A stretch of 64,000 nt of DNA from CAZEHO01 sp964511945 (GTDB lineage Bacteria; Actinomycetota; Acidimicrobiia; Spongiisociales; UBA11373). The stretch is from contig CAZEHO010000012.1 in NCBI GenBank assembly GCA_964511945.1, positions 9,332 through 73,331 on the forward strand, written 5' to 3'. The position numbers and the translations under genes are program-made. The notes under the pieces were generated by a model. It had not been told where the DNA came from. It saw only the letters and a program-made list of their open reading frames with translations, and did not search any database. Positions 32,325 to 42,928 of the stretch are shown piece by piece; position 1 is the first letter of the stretch; each line of letters starts with the position of its first letter.

Positions 32325-32968
32325 GCATCCTTGGCGACACCTTCAAGCCGCTCGGCGGATTCTGGATCACGCTGCGCCAGATGTTCCGGCCGCGCGTAAC
32401 CACCTCATATCCAAAGGTGAAGCGCGACAAGCCACAGCGCTTCCACGGCCGCCACGTGCTCAACCGGTACCCGGATGGCATGGAGAAGTGCGTCGGCTGC
32501 GAGCTCTGTGCCGGTGTCTGTCCGGCCCGCTGTATCTACGTGCGGGGCAAGGACAACCCGCCGGATGCGCCGGTTAGCCCCGGCGAGCGCTACGGGTTCA
32601 TCTACGAGATCAACATGCTGCGCTGCATCTTCTGCGGCCTATGCGTCGAGGCCTGCCCGACCACCGCAATCACCATGACCAGCCTGTTCGAGCTGTCGGT
32701 GACCGAGCGCGACGACGCGATCTACACCCGGGCCGAACTGCTGATGGATGAAGAGGGCAATGTGCCGCATCCGCAGCCGCCGTCGAAGCTGATCGATCTC
32801 GACGAGTTGAGGATCGCCGACGGGTGGATGAGGGCCACCTCTCCGGGCGGACGAGCCGCCTACGAAGGCGCCGGTGGCTGGACCCCGACCGCAGGTGTCG
32901 GGTTGCGTCCGGCCGAGTACGGGCAGAACCTGCCGGCGGAACCGGACGATGAGGAGGACGACGCCTGA
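32321..32968 (+). CDS. nuoI: NADH-quinone oxidoreductase subunit I (operon 1)
   Basis: The protein has 215 residues. Two [4Fe-4S] clusters (N6a, N6b) are bound by CVGCELCAGVCP and CIFCGLCVEACP. The C-terminal 60 residues after WMRATSPGG are acidic and longer than in E. coli. ATGA overlap with nuoH. Confidence 0.95.
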   Translation: MSILGDTFKPLGGFWITLRQMFRPRVTTSYPKVKRDKPQRFHGRHVLNRYPDGMEKCVGCELCAGVCPARCIYVRGKDNPPDAPVSPGERYGFIYEINMLRCIFCGLCVEACPTTAITMTSLFELSVTERDDAIYTRAELLMDEEGNVPHPQPPSKLIDLDELRIADGWMRATSPGGRAAYEGAGGWTPTAGVGLRPAEYGQNLPAEPDDEEDDA

Positions 32969-33483
32969 TGGTCGAGTTCGTCCTCTTTGTGATCTTCGGG
33001 CTCGCTGCCCTATTCGGCGCGCTGACCATGGTGTGGGCCCGGAATCCGGTGTACTCGGCCCTCGGGCTGATGCTCACCATGTTCTCGATCGCGGTGTTCT
33101 ACGTGTCGAATGCCGGTCACTTCATAGCGATGGTCCAGGTGATCATCTACGCCGGCGCGGTGATGACCCTGTTCCTGTTCGTGATCATGCTGATCGGCGT
33201 CGACAAGGCCGAGGACCGCACCGAGAGCCTCCCGCTGCAGCGGCCGCTGGCGCTCGGGTTGCTGGTGCTGTTCGGGGCCGGAGTGATCCTCGCCGGCCGT
33301 ACTGCATGGACCACCGGCGGCGCAAGTTCGGGGGCCGAGATCAACGGCACCGTCGAGGTGATCGGGGACCAGGTGTTCAACCGCTGGCTGCTCCCGTTCG
33401 AGGTGACCGCACTGCTGCTGATCATCGCCGCCGCCGGGGCGATCGCCCTGGCGTACTTCAGGACCGGGGAGGCCGACGAATGA
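32968..33483 (+). CDS. nuoJ: NADH-quinone oxidoreductase subunit J (operon 1)
   Basis: The protein has 171 residues and five spans. VIIYAGAVMTLFLFVIML is the span with the pi-bulge implicated in coupling. ATG overlaps the nuoI stop by one base (TGATG). Confidence 0.93.
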   Translation: MVEFVLFVIFGLAALFGALTMVWARNPVYSALGLMLTMFSIAVFYVSNAGHFIAMVQVIIYAGAVMTLFLFVIMLIGVDKAEDRTESLPLQRPLALGLLVLFGAGVILAGRTAWTTGGASSGAEINGTVEVIGDQVFNRWLLPFEVTALLLIIAAAGAIALAYFRTGEADE

Positions 33484-33785
33484 CCGTCACCCCGGGCTGG
33501 TATATGGCCCTCGCCGCGGCGCTCTTCATCATCGGCGCTTCGGGCTTGCTGCTGCGCCGCAACGCGCTCGTCATGTTCATGTCGGTGGAGCTGATGCTCA
33601 ACGCGGTGAACCTGACGTTCGTGTCTGCCGGTCGGGAGCTCAACGTCCTCGACGGCCAGGTCTCGGTGCTGTTCGTCATGGTGGTGGCGGCGGCCGAAGT
33701 GGTGGTCGGCCTGGCAATCATCGTGGCGGTCTTCCGACGGCGTGCCACCGCCTCGGTTGACGATCTCGCGGAGCTGAAGGGATAA
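33480..33785 (+). CDS. nuoK: NADH-quinone oxidoreductase subunit K (operon 1)
   Basis: The protein has 101 residues and three spans. The conserved Glu residues lie in MFMSVELMLNAVNL and in the segment AAAEVVVGLAI, the proton path next to NuoN. ATGA overlap with nuoJ. Confidence 0.95.
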   Translation: MTVTPGWYMALAAALFIIGASGLLLRRNALVMFMSVELMLNAVNLTFVSAGRELNVLDGQVSVLFVMVVAAAEVVVGLAIIVAVFRRRATASVDDLAELKG

Positions 33786-33789
33786 CGGG

Positions 33790-35675
<1,886 letters not shown>

Positions 35676-35676
<1 letters not shown>

Positions 35677-37220
35677 TGGACTTCCCGCTGCTCTCGACCA
35701 TCGTGCTGTTGCCGGCGGCTGGTGCCCTGGTCGTGCTCATGCTGCCCAAGGCGCGGACCGAACTGGTGCTCCCGGTGGCGATCCTCATCAGCACGCTCAC
35801 CCTCGGAGCCACCGGCTTCCTGCTGTGGGAGTTCGAATCGGGTGTCGCCGGGTTCCAGTTCGTCGAGCAGGTCCACTGGTACGAGGACTGGGGCGTCTCC
35901 TATCACGTCGGTGTCGACGGGATCTCGCTGCTGCTGGTGGTGCTGACCGCGTTCCTGTTCCCGATCTCGTTCCTGGCGTCGACCGCGATCACGGATCGGG
36001 TCCGCCAATACGCCGCAGCGATGCTCTTCCTCGAAGCCGGAATTCTCGGCGTTTTCGTGTCGCTGGACCTGCTGGTCTTCTTCGTGTTCTGGGAGGCGAT
36101 GCTCGTCCCGATGTACCTCATCATCGGGATCTGGGGCGGCAAGCACCGGGTGTACGCCGCGATCAAGTTCTTCCTGTACACCGCGCTCGGCTCGGCTCTG
36201 ATGTTTGCCGGAATCCTGGCGCTGGCGCTCCTCTCCTCCGATCAGCTCGGCCGACCGACCTTCGACTTCGTGGAACTGCTGGGAGTGGACCTGACCCGGA
36301 CTGCACAGTTCTGGCTGTTCGCCGGCTTCGGGTTGTCGTTCGCGATCAAAGTGCCGATCTTCCCGTTCCACACCTGGCTGCCCGACGCTCACGTCGAGGC
36401 GCCGACGGCCGGTTCCGTGATCCTGGCCGGCGTGCTCCTGAAGATGGGCGCCTACGGCCTGGTCCGGTTCAATCTCACGCTGTTTCCCGAGGCTTCGGTC
36501 GACCTGGTGCCGGTGATGGCGGTGCTGGCGGTGATCGGCATCATCTATGGGGCGATCGTTGCCATCATGCAATCCGACATCAAGCGTCTCGTCGCGTATT
36601 CCTCGGTGAGCCACCTCGGCTTCGTCGTCCTCGGCATCTTCGCCCTGACCGCGCAGGGGGTGCAGGGCGGGGTCATCCAGATGGTGAACCACGGACTCAC
36701 CACCGGTGCCCTCTTCCTCCTCGTCGGGATGATCTACGAGCGCCGCCACACACGGGAGATCTCCGAGTTCGGCGGCCTCGCCTCGGTGATGCCGGTCTAT
36801 GCCGGAGCGTTCCTGTTCGTGGCGTTCGCCTCAATCGGCCTGCCCGGCCTGAACGGATTCGTCGGCGAGTTCCTGGTGCTGCTGGGCAGCTTCCTGTCGC
36901 TGCCGGTGTACGCCATCGTCGCCGGGCTCGGCATCGTCCTCGCTGCGGTCTACCTGCTGTGGGCGTATCAGCGGATGTTCACCGGACCGATCTCGGTACC
37001 GGCGAACAAGGAACTGTCCGACGTCTCGGCGCGTGAGATCTGGGTGCTGCTGCCGATGGTGGCGCTGATCCTGTTCCTCGGGCTCTACCCGAAGCCCGCC
37101 CTGGAGCGGATCGAGCCCTCGGTCCAGCAGATTCTGGACCGGATCGAAGCGACCACGGACTACGAGGTGCCCGATTACGGCACCGAAATCGAGCTGGCGG
37201 GCCTGGAGGACACGGAATGA
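35676..37220 (+). CDS. nuoM: NADH-quinone oxidoreductase subunit M (operon 1)
   Basis: The protein has 514 residues. Antiporter-like features are the Glu in FWEAMLVPMYLIIGIWGG, KVPIFPFHTWLPDAHVEAPT and SDIKRLVAYSSVSHLGF. ATG at 35676 shares a base with the nuoL stop; a GTG one codon earlier is possible. Confidence 0.95.
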
Positions 37221-38671
37221 CCCGGAACCTCGACCTGCTTGCCGTCGCCCCGCTCATCGCCATGAGTCTTGGTGTGGTCGCGGTGCTGATGGCCGAGGTG
37301 ACCCTCAAACTCGGGTCCCGGGCGTGGGCCTGGATCGCCGGACTCTCGGTGGCCGCGGCGACCGCCCTGACGGTGGTGCAGTGGGTGTCGCATCGCGGCC
37401 CGGACGCCGATACCTTCTTCTCCGGGATGATGGTCGTCGACGGGTTCTCGTCGTTTGCCGGGCTCGTCATCTTCCCCGTCACCGGTCTCGGTCTGATGGC
37501 CAGTTGGAAGTTGGCCGTTTCCCAGGGACGGCGCGGTGCGGAGTTCGTCACTCTGGTGCTGCTCGCCGGTGCCGGCGCTCACCTGATGGCGTCGTCGGGC
37601 AACCTGATCATGCTGTTCATCGGCCTCGAGGTGTTCTCGATCAGCCTGTACGTCCTGGCCGGATTCACCCGGGAGCGGGTGGATGCCGACGAGGCGGCGC
37701 TGAAGTACTTCCTCCTCGGCGCCTTCGCCTCTGCGGTCTTCCTCTACGGAGTGGCGCTGATCTTTGCCGCCACTGGGACCACGGACATCTACGGGGAGGG
37801 CGGCATCGCCGCCTACCTGGCGGGCACGGTGATCTTCCGTCCAGGCATCCTGCTTGCCGGGGTGGCGCTGCTGATCGTTGGTCTCGCCTTCAAGGTCTCG
37901 GCCGCTCCTTTCCATGTGTGGTCACCCGACGTGTATCAGGGTTCACCGACCGGTGTCACCGGATTCCTGGCTGCGTCCGCCAAGGTCGCCGGGTTTGCCG
38001 CAGTGGCCCGGGTGCTGGCGGATGCCCTCGGATCGCGGATCGACGACTGGGCTCCGGCGGTAGCCGTCCTTGCCGCGGTGTCCGTTGTGGTCGGCACGTT
38101 CGGTGCAATCGCACAACGCGACCTAAAGCGAATGCTGGCCTACTCGTCGGTGGCCCACGCCGGTTTCATCCTGACGGCTCTCGTGGCGGGTCATGACGGC
38201 ATCGACGACATGTGGTTCTACGTCGCCACCTACGCGGTGCAGGCCATCGCAGCCTTCGCCATTGCAGGAGCGGTTTCGGGCGACGAGGCGGGGGCAGCGC
38301 CGTTCGATGACTTCGCCGGCCTCGGGAAGCGGTCACCGATGCTGGCCGGCACCCTGGCATTGATGATGCTGGCGATGGGTGGGATTCCGCTCACCGCCGG
38401 ATTCGCCGGCAAAGCCGCCGTGTTCCGGGCCGCACTCGACGCCGACTACCTGTGGCTGGTGATCCTTGCGCTGGTCGCTGCGGTCGCCGGACTGTTCTTC
38501 TACCTGCGCATCGTCGTGATCATGTACATGCAGGATGCCGTGGGCGATGCTGTTCCGGCCGCCGGTTGGGGCGTGCGGGTGGCGCTGTTCATCGCCTCCG
38601 CCGTCACGATCGTGTTCGGCGTTGCGCCTTGGCCGTTGCTCGAGATGCTGCGAGAGGCATTGCCTCTCTAG
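37217..38671 (+). CDS. nuoN: NADH-quinone oxidoreductase subunit N (operon 1)
   Basis: The protein has 484 residues. IGLEVFSISLYVLAGF carries the conserved Glu, KVSAAPFHVWSPDVYQGSP the pump Lys, and RDLKRMLAYSSVAHAGF the discontinuous helix. Last gene of operon 1; about 210 bp of non-coding DNA follow. Confidence 0.95.
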   Translation: MTRNLDLLAVAPLIAMSLGVVAVLMAEVTLKLGSRAWAWIAGLSVAAATALTVVQWVSHRGPDADTFFSGMMVVDGFSSFAGLVIFPVTGLGLMASWKLAVSQGRRGAEFVTLVLLAGAGAHLMASSGNLIMLFIGLEVFSISLYVLAGFTRERVDADEAALKYFLLGAFASAVFLYGVALIFAATGTTDIYGEGGIAAYLAGTVIFRPGILLAGVALLIVGLAFKVSAAPFHVWSPDVYQGSPTGVTGFLAASAKVAGFAAVARVLADALGSRIDDWAPAVAVLAAVSVVVGTFGAIAQRDLKRMLAYSSVAHAGFILTALVAGHDGIDDMWFYVATYAVQAIAAFAIAGAVSGDEAGAAPFDDFAGLGKRSPMLAGTLALMMLAMGGIPLTAGFAGKAAVFRAALDADYLWLVILALVAAVAGLFFYLRIVVIMYMQDAVGDAVPAAGWGVRVALFIASAVTIVFGVAPWPLLEMLREALPL

Positions 38672-38881
38672 CGACGGGTAACTGGTGCTCCGTCACACAC
38701 CCTTTGGCGGGTTCACGCCGGCCAGGGACGCCCCCGGCTGTGTCCTCCGCCTCGACGCATCTACCGATGCGCCTTCGTTGTGCGTCCTTGCCGGATGACG
38801 CCCCCGACTCGGCCTGACCCTCGCCAAGGCTATGAGACAGAGCACTAGCTATGAGCGGCGAGCTACTACCTTTCGGCTCCG
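38672..38881 (+). other. Intergenic region after nuoN with hairpins and a leaderless promoter
   Basis: No gene is seen. ACACA and TGTGT around 38696-38743 enclose GC-rich stems (GGCG-GGTTCA-CGCC), and CGCATC-TACC-GATGCG (38756-38771) is a clean 6-bp hairpin; either may end the nuo transcript. GACGCCCCCG occurs twice, GCTATGAG twice. TACCTT (38867-38872) ends 9 nt before the next ATG and is a likely leaderless promoter. Confidence 0.4.
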
Positions 38882-40039
38882 ATGCCCGATTCCCGGTCCC
38901 CGAAGTCCGATCGGCGCGGTCGCTTCTTCTCGATCGCGGCTGTGGCCCTGATCGCGCTGCTTCCGATCGGCCATGTGCTCGCCAGCATCCGGACGTCGAG
39001 CCGCAACATCGTCGTTGAGTCCGACATCGTGCGAGAGGACCTTTACGCCCTCGGGGGGCGGACGATCATCGAGGGCACCATCGAGGGTGATCTGATCGTC
39101 GTCGGGGGAGAACTGACGATCACCGGAACCGTCGAGGGCGACGTAGTCGGGCTGGTCGGCGGTCCGGCGCGAATCACCGGAACGGTTGGAGGATCCGTGC
39201 TCCTGGCCGCGGTGTCACTGGAGGTCGACGGGGAGATCGGTGCCGACGTTGCCTCGCTCGCCGGTGATGCCACGGTGGGTGGAACGGTCGATCGAGATGT
39301 GCTGCTGTTCGCCGGCGAAGGGGTTGTGAACGCCACGGTCGGGCGCGACCTCAGGGCTCAGGTCTGGCGTTTGGTCGTTGCTGGGGACGTCGGCCGCAAG
39401 GTGGTGGCCCGGGTCGACGACATCGTGGTGCGCGACTCCGCCCGGGTCGGCGACGATATCTCCTTCAAAGCCAGCGATGTGGTCGACATCTCTGAGGTCG
39501 CCGAAATCGGGGGAGCCGTCGTGCAGCGCACCGTGATTACGCCGGTGTGGGCACAGGCGGTGAACCGGGCCGTCACCTGGCTCAGCCTGCTGGCGCTGCT
39601 GGTCTCCGGGACGCTGCTGTTCTGGCTGTTCCGGCGCACCGCTGCCCGGGCTCCCGACATCGTCGCCGAGCGGCCGTTGAGGGCTTCGCTGATCGGCCTT
39701 GCAGTACTGCTCGGGGCTCCGGTCCTCACCCTTCCACTGCTGTTGAGCCTGGTCGGCCTGCCGGTGGCCCTGCTGCTGCTGGTCGTCTGGGCCGTGGCAC
39801 TCGTGCTCGGGCCGGCCCCGACGCTGGCGTGGGCGGGTCGTCACCTGCTGCGTTCACGCGGCGGCCTCCTTGCCGGGTTCGTGGTCGCCGCCCTGCTGTG
39901 GCGGGGTGCGATGTGGCTGCTGCCGGCGGTGGGCCTGCTGCTGTACCTGGCCGCCGTCGCCCCCGGCATCGGGTCGTTCGTGATGGCGGCACTCGAGGCT
40001 CGTCGTGAATCTGCGCCGCTGGGCGAGTCCGCGGCTTAG
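38882..40039 (+). CDS. Bactofilin-like beta-solenoid protein with C-terminal membrane spans
   Basis: The protein has 385 residues. An N-terminal hydrophobic segment (FFSIAAVALIALLPIGHVLA) is followed to about residue 210 by short repeats of the type G-T-V-x-G-D-V/L (IIEGTIEGDLIVVGG, ITGTVEGDVVGLVGG, VGGTVDRDVLLFAGE), which fold as a right-handed beta-solenoid. About five spans rich in Leu and Val follow. Such polymer-forming domains shape cell structures or membrane scaffolds; no specific role can be given. It is not part of the nuo operon. Confidence 0.6.
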   Translation: MPDSRSPKSDRRGRFFSIAAVALIALLPIGHVLASIRTSSRNIVVESDIVREDLYALGGRTIIEGTIEGDLIVVGGELTITGTVEGDVVGLVGGPARITGTVGGSVLLAAVSLEVDGEIGADVASLAGDATVGGTVDRDVLLFAGEGVVNATVGRDLRAQVWRLVVAGDVGRKVVARVDDIVVRDSARVGDDISFKASDVVDISEVAEIGGAVVQRTVITPVWAQAVNRAVTWLSLLALLVSGTLLFWLFRRTAARAPDIVAERPLRASLIGLAVLLGAPVLTLPLLLSLVGLPVALLLLVVWAVALVLGPAPTLAWAGRHLLRSRGGLLAGFVVAALLWRGAMWLLPAVGLLLYLAAVAPGIGSFVMAALEARRESAPLGESAA

Positions 40040-40116
40040 GTCAGAGATCGAAGATCAGAGATCAGAGATCCGTGCTTTCCGACTTCTGACTTCTGATTCT
40101 CTGACATCCGACCCCG
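40038..40116. repeat. Intergenic CTGA-type repeat
   Basis: Direct repeats of ATCAGAG (GATCAGAGATCAGAGATC) are followed by CTTCTGACTTCTGATTCTC and CTGACATCCGAC. The first half reads as the reverse complement of the TCTGATC words of the copy near 23.9 kb, so the stretch may fold on itself. Confidence 0.5.
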
Positions 40117-40173
40117 ACCGCACCGAGCCGTTCCGGATCTAATCTGATCACGTTGTCTCCAAGAAGGTCTGAG

Positions 40174-41265
40174 GTGGCCACCGAACTGCGCTACGGCATC
40201 ATCGGCTCCGGGATGATGGGCCGCGAGCACATCATGAACCTGAACGCGATCGACGGCGCAGTGGTGACCGCGATTGCGGACACCAACGAGGAATCGCGCA
40301 ACGAAGCCGTCGCCGTGACCGAAGGCGCCGAGCCCGCGGTGTTCACCGACTATCGGGAGCTGCTCGGGTCGGGCCTCGTCGACGCAGTGGTCGTTGCCAC
40401 ACCGAACTTCACCCACGTCGACGTGCTGCTGGACGTCATCGAGTCCGGCGTCCCGGTGCTCGTCGAAAAGCCTCTGTGCACCACCGTCGCCGACTGCAAG
40501 AAGGTTATGAATGCCGCCGAGGCGGCGGGGACGCTCGTCTGGGTCGGCCTGGAGTACCGATACATGCCCCCGATCGCCCGTCTCATCAGTGAGGTCGAAG
40601 GCGGCGCAGCCGGTCCTACCCGGATGGTCGCGATCCGGGAGCACCGGTTCCCGTTCCTGGTGAAGGTCGACGACTGGAATCGCTTCAACCGCAACACCGG
40701 AGGCACGCTCGTTGAGAAGTGCTGCCACTTCTTCGATCTCATGAACCTGATCGTGGGCACGCGGCCGCTTCGGGTGCTGGCATCGGGTGCCCAAGACGTC
40801 AATCACCTCGATGAGGTGTACGACGGGGAGACTCCGGACATCATCGACAACGCATTTGTCATCGTGGAATACGAAGGCGGAACGCGGGCTCTGCTCGACC
40901 TCAACATGTTCTGCGACATCTCGAAGTGGCAGGAGGAACTGTCCGTCGTCGGAGAGATCGGCAAGGTCGAAGCCTTCGTGCCCGGGACGTACCCGGTGCC
41001 CGCGGGCGGAATGGTTCGCATTGCCAACCGGGCCGCCGAGACCGTTGTCGACGAGTACGTGCATGACCCTCGCATCAAGTACGAAGGCTTCCACCACGGC
41101 TCCAGTTACCTTGAGCACCTCGACTTCGCCGAGGCGGTTCGAACCGGCAGTGGACCCGACGTATCGCTCTTCGACGGGATGCTGGCGGTCGCCGTCGGCG
41201 TCGCCGCGCACCGATCGATCGACGAGGGTCGCCCGGTCACGCTCGCCGAGGTCCTGGCCGAGTAG
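40174..41265 (+). CDS. Gfo/Idh/MocA-family oxidoreductase
   Basis: The protein has 363 residues. The N-terminal Rossmann fold begins GIIGSGMMGREH, and VLVEKPLCTT gives the Glu-Lys-Pro motif with the catalytic Lys. FNRNTGGTLVEKCCHFFDLM carries the second signature with His. These enzymes oxidise sugars or cyclitols with NAD(P). Its place before a sugar ABC transporter suggests a role in breakdown of the imported compound. GTG at 40174 is preceded by GAAGG; TAATCT (40141-40146) is a possible -10. Confidence 0.85.
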   Translation: MATELRYGIIGSGMMGREHIMNLNAIDGAVVTAIADTNEESRNEAVAVTEGAEPAVFTDYRELLGSGLVDAVVVATPNFTHVDVLLDVIESGVPVLVEKPLCTTVADCKKVMNAAEAAGTLVWVGLEYRYMPPIARLISEVEGGAAGPTRMVAIREHRFPFLVKVDDWNRFNRNTGGTLVEKCCHFFDLMNLIVGTRPLRVLASGAQDVNHLDEVYDGETPDIIDNAFVIVEYEGGTRALLDLNMFCDISKWQEELSVVGEIGKVEAFVPGTYPVPAGGMVRIANRAAETVVDEYVHDPRIKYEGFHHGSSYLEHLDFAEAVRTGSGPDVSLFDGMLAVAVGVAAHRSIDEGRPVTLAEVLAE

Positions 41266-41313
41266 GCGCAGCCAACCAGGACTGCGAATCCCGGTTCTTC
41301 GGGACGTTCGTCA

Positions 41314-41344
41314 TTGGTGTGTCCGGACGCGGACGGCGTAGTAT
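41314..41344 (+). promoter_or_regulatory. Promoter with internal inverted repeat before the sugar transporter
   Basis: TTGGTG (41314-41319) and TAGTAT (41339-41344) are 19 bp apart. Between them lies GTCCG-GACG-CGGAC (41321-41334), where a repressor would block polymerase. The spacer is longer than ideal. Confidence 0.4.
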
Positions 41345-41422
41345 GTGGCGGCTCGTGATATCACCCGTCGGCCAGGCGGGCCCTTTCGCGAGGAAGACAA
41401 GCCATCCGGGAGGAAAGGCTCA

Positions 41423-42784
41423 ATGAAGCGAATCAAGTGGATCGTGCTGCTTGCAGCCTTTGCGCTCGTCGTAGCCGCCTGTGGCGACGACGACGACGCA
41501 GCAGATACGACTGCAGCCACGACCGCGACTACGGCCGCTCCGACGACTACCGCCGCACCTGCGGATCCCCTCGCTGGGACCCGGGTGACGGTGTTCGGTC
41601 CGGAGAGCTCCGACGAAGAGGCGGGCGCCATGCAGGACGCCCTCGACGTCTTCGCCGCAGAATCCGGCATCGAGATCGTCTACACCGGCGCTCGCGACTT
41701 CTCCGACCAGATCAACGCCCAGGCAGCCGGCGGCAACCCGCCGGACATTGCGGTCTTCCCGCAGCCGGGCAAGGTCGGCGACTTCGCCACGGAGGGATAC
41801 ATCCTTCCTGTGCCCGCCGATGTTGTTGCGGCCATCGACCCCCAGTGGGGGCCGGGCTGGATGGACTTCTACAACTTTGACGGCGTCCAGTACGGACTCC
41901 CGAACAAGTCGGACCTGAAGTCCATCGTCTGGTACAACGTCGGGATCTTCACCGGCGGCGGCTATGCCATCCCGCAGACGTGGGATGAGCTGCTGGCGCT
42001 CACCGACACGATGATCGCCGACGGCGTGACTCCGTGGTGCGTCGGTATCGAATCCGGCCCGGCAACGGGTTGGGCGTTCACCGACTGGATCGAAGACCTG
42101 ATGCTCCGCATCAACGACGAGAACGTCTACGACCAGTGGGTCGCCGGCGACGTCCCGTTCAGCGACCCGCGGGTTGCCGACATCTTCGAGGCCGTGCTCG
42201 CACTGTGGAACACCGAGGGTGCCGTGTTCGCCGCCGGTGGCTCGATTGCAGCCACCCCGTTCGGTGACAACGGCCAGCCGCTGTTCGACGGCGACTGCGC
42301 CATGCACCGTCAGGCGTCGTTCTTCGCGGCGTTCATTCCTGAGGGCACCACCTACGGTCCCGACGGCGACATCAACACCTTCTACTTCCCGGCGCTCGAC
42401 GACTCCCGCAGGCCGGTCCTCGTGGCCGGCACCGGTGTCTCGGCGTTCCGGGATGCACCTGAGGTGTGGGCGGTTATGGAGTACATCGCTTCCGGCGACT
42501 ACGCCAACGTTCGCCAGGACGCTCAGATCGCCCGCAAGGGCGGCGGCGAGACCCTGTCCGGATTCATGAGCGCCAACCTCGGCGCCGACCTCTCCAAGTG
42601 GTTCGGCCTCGAGGCGGGCTTCATGGACATCCTGCTGACCGGTTCTCCTGCTCGGTACGACGGTTCCGACCTGATGCCGGCTGCAGTCGGCGCGGGGACG
42701 TTCTGGACCGAGTCCACGTCCTACGTCAACGGTGACAAGACGCTCGAAGAGGCACTCGACGCCATCGCGGCGTCCTGGCCGTAA
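41423..42784 (+). CDS. Alpha-glucoside-type ABC transporter substrate-binding lipoprotein
   Basis: The protein has 453 residues. The lipobox ALVVAAC is followed by an Asp/Thr/Ala linker, then a type-I sugar-binding fold (VTVFGPESSDEEAG, NPPDIAVFPQPG, YGLPNKSDLKSIVWYN). The sequence resembles AglE-like binding proteins for alpha-glucosides. It is anchored outside the membrane. ATG at 41423 has GGAGGAAAGG upstream. It is followed by a strong hairpin and then two permease genes. Confidence 0.8.
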   Translation: MKRIKWIVLLAAFALVVAACGDDDDAADTTAATTATTAAPTTTAAPADPLAGTRVTVFGPESSDEEAGAMQDALDVFAAESGIEIVYTGARDFSDQINAQAAGGNPPDIAVFPQPGKVGDFATEGYILPVPADVVAAIDPQWGPGWMDFYNFDGVQYGLPNKSDLKSIVWYNVGIFTGGGYAIPQTWDELLALTDTMIADGVTPWCVGIESGPATGWAFTDWIEDLMLRINDENVYDQWVAGDVPFSDPRVADIFEAVLALWNTEGAVFAAGGSIAATPFGDNGQPLFDGDCAMHRQASFFAAFIPEGTTYGPDGDINTFYFPALDDSRRPVLVAGTGVSAFRDAPEVWAVMEYIASGDYANVRQDAQIARKGGGETLSGFMSANLGADLSKWFGLEAGFMDILLTGSPARYDGSDLMPAAVGAGTFWTESTSYVNGDKTLEEALDAIAASWP

Positions 42785-42809
42785 GCCGAAATCGACACCG
42801 TATGAGTTG

Positions 42810-42836
42810 AAGGGGGCGCCCATCGGGCGCCCCCTT
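42810..42836 (+). terminator. Strong hairpin between binding-protein and permease genes
   Basis: A 12-bp GC-rich stem (42810-42821 with 42825-42836) closes a 3-nt ATC loop. Its place after the binding-protein gene is typical of a partial terminator or mRNA-stabilising hairpin that lets the binding protein be made in excess. No long T-tract. Confidence 0.7.
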
Positions 42837-42928
42837 CGCATTGGGTCGGTGGCGGTGCGTTCGGCCGGGCGGGGCTCGGAGGCTGCTGGCTAGGATGAAC
42901 ACCCGGTTGGTCGACGCGCGGGAGGAAC

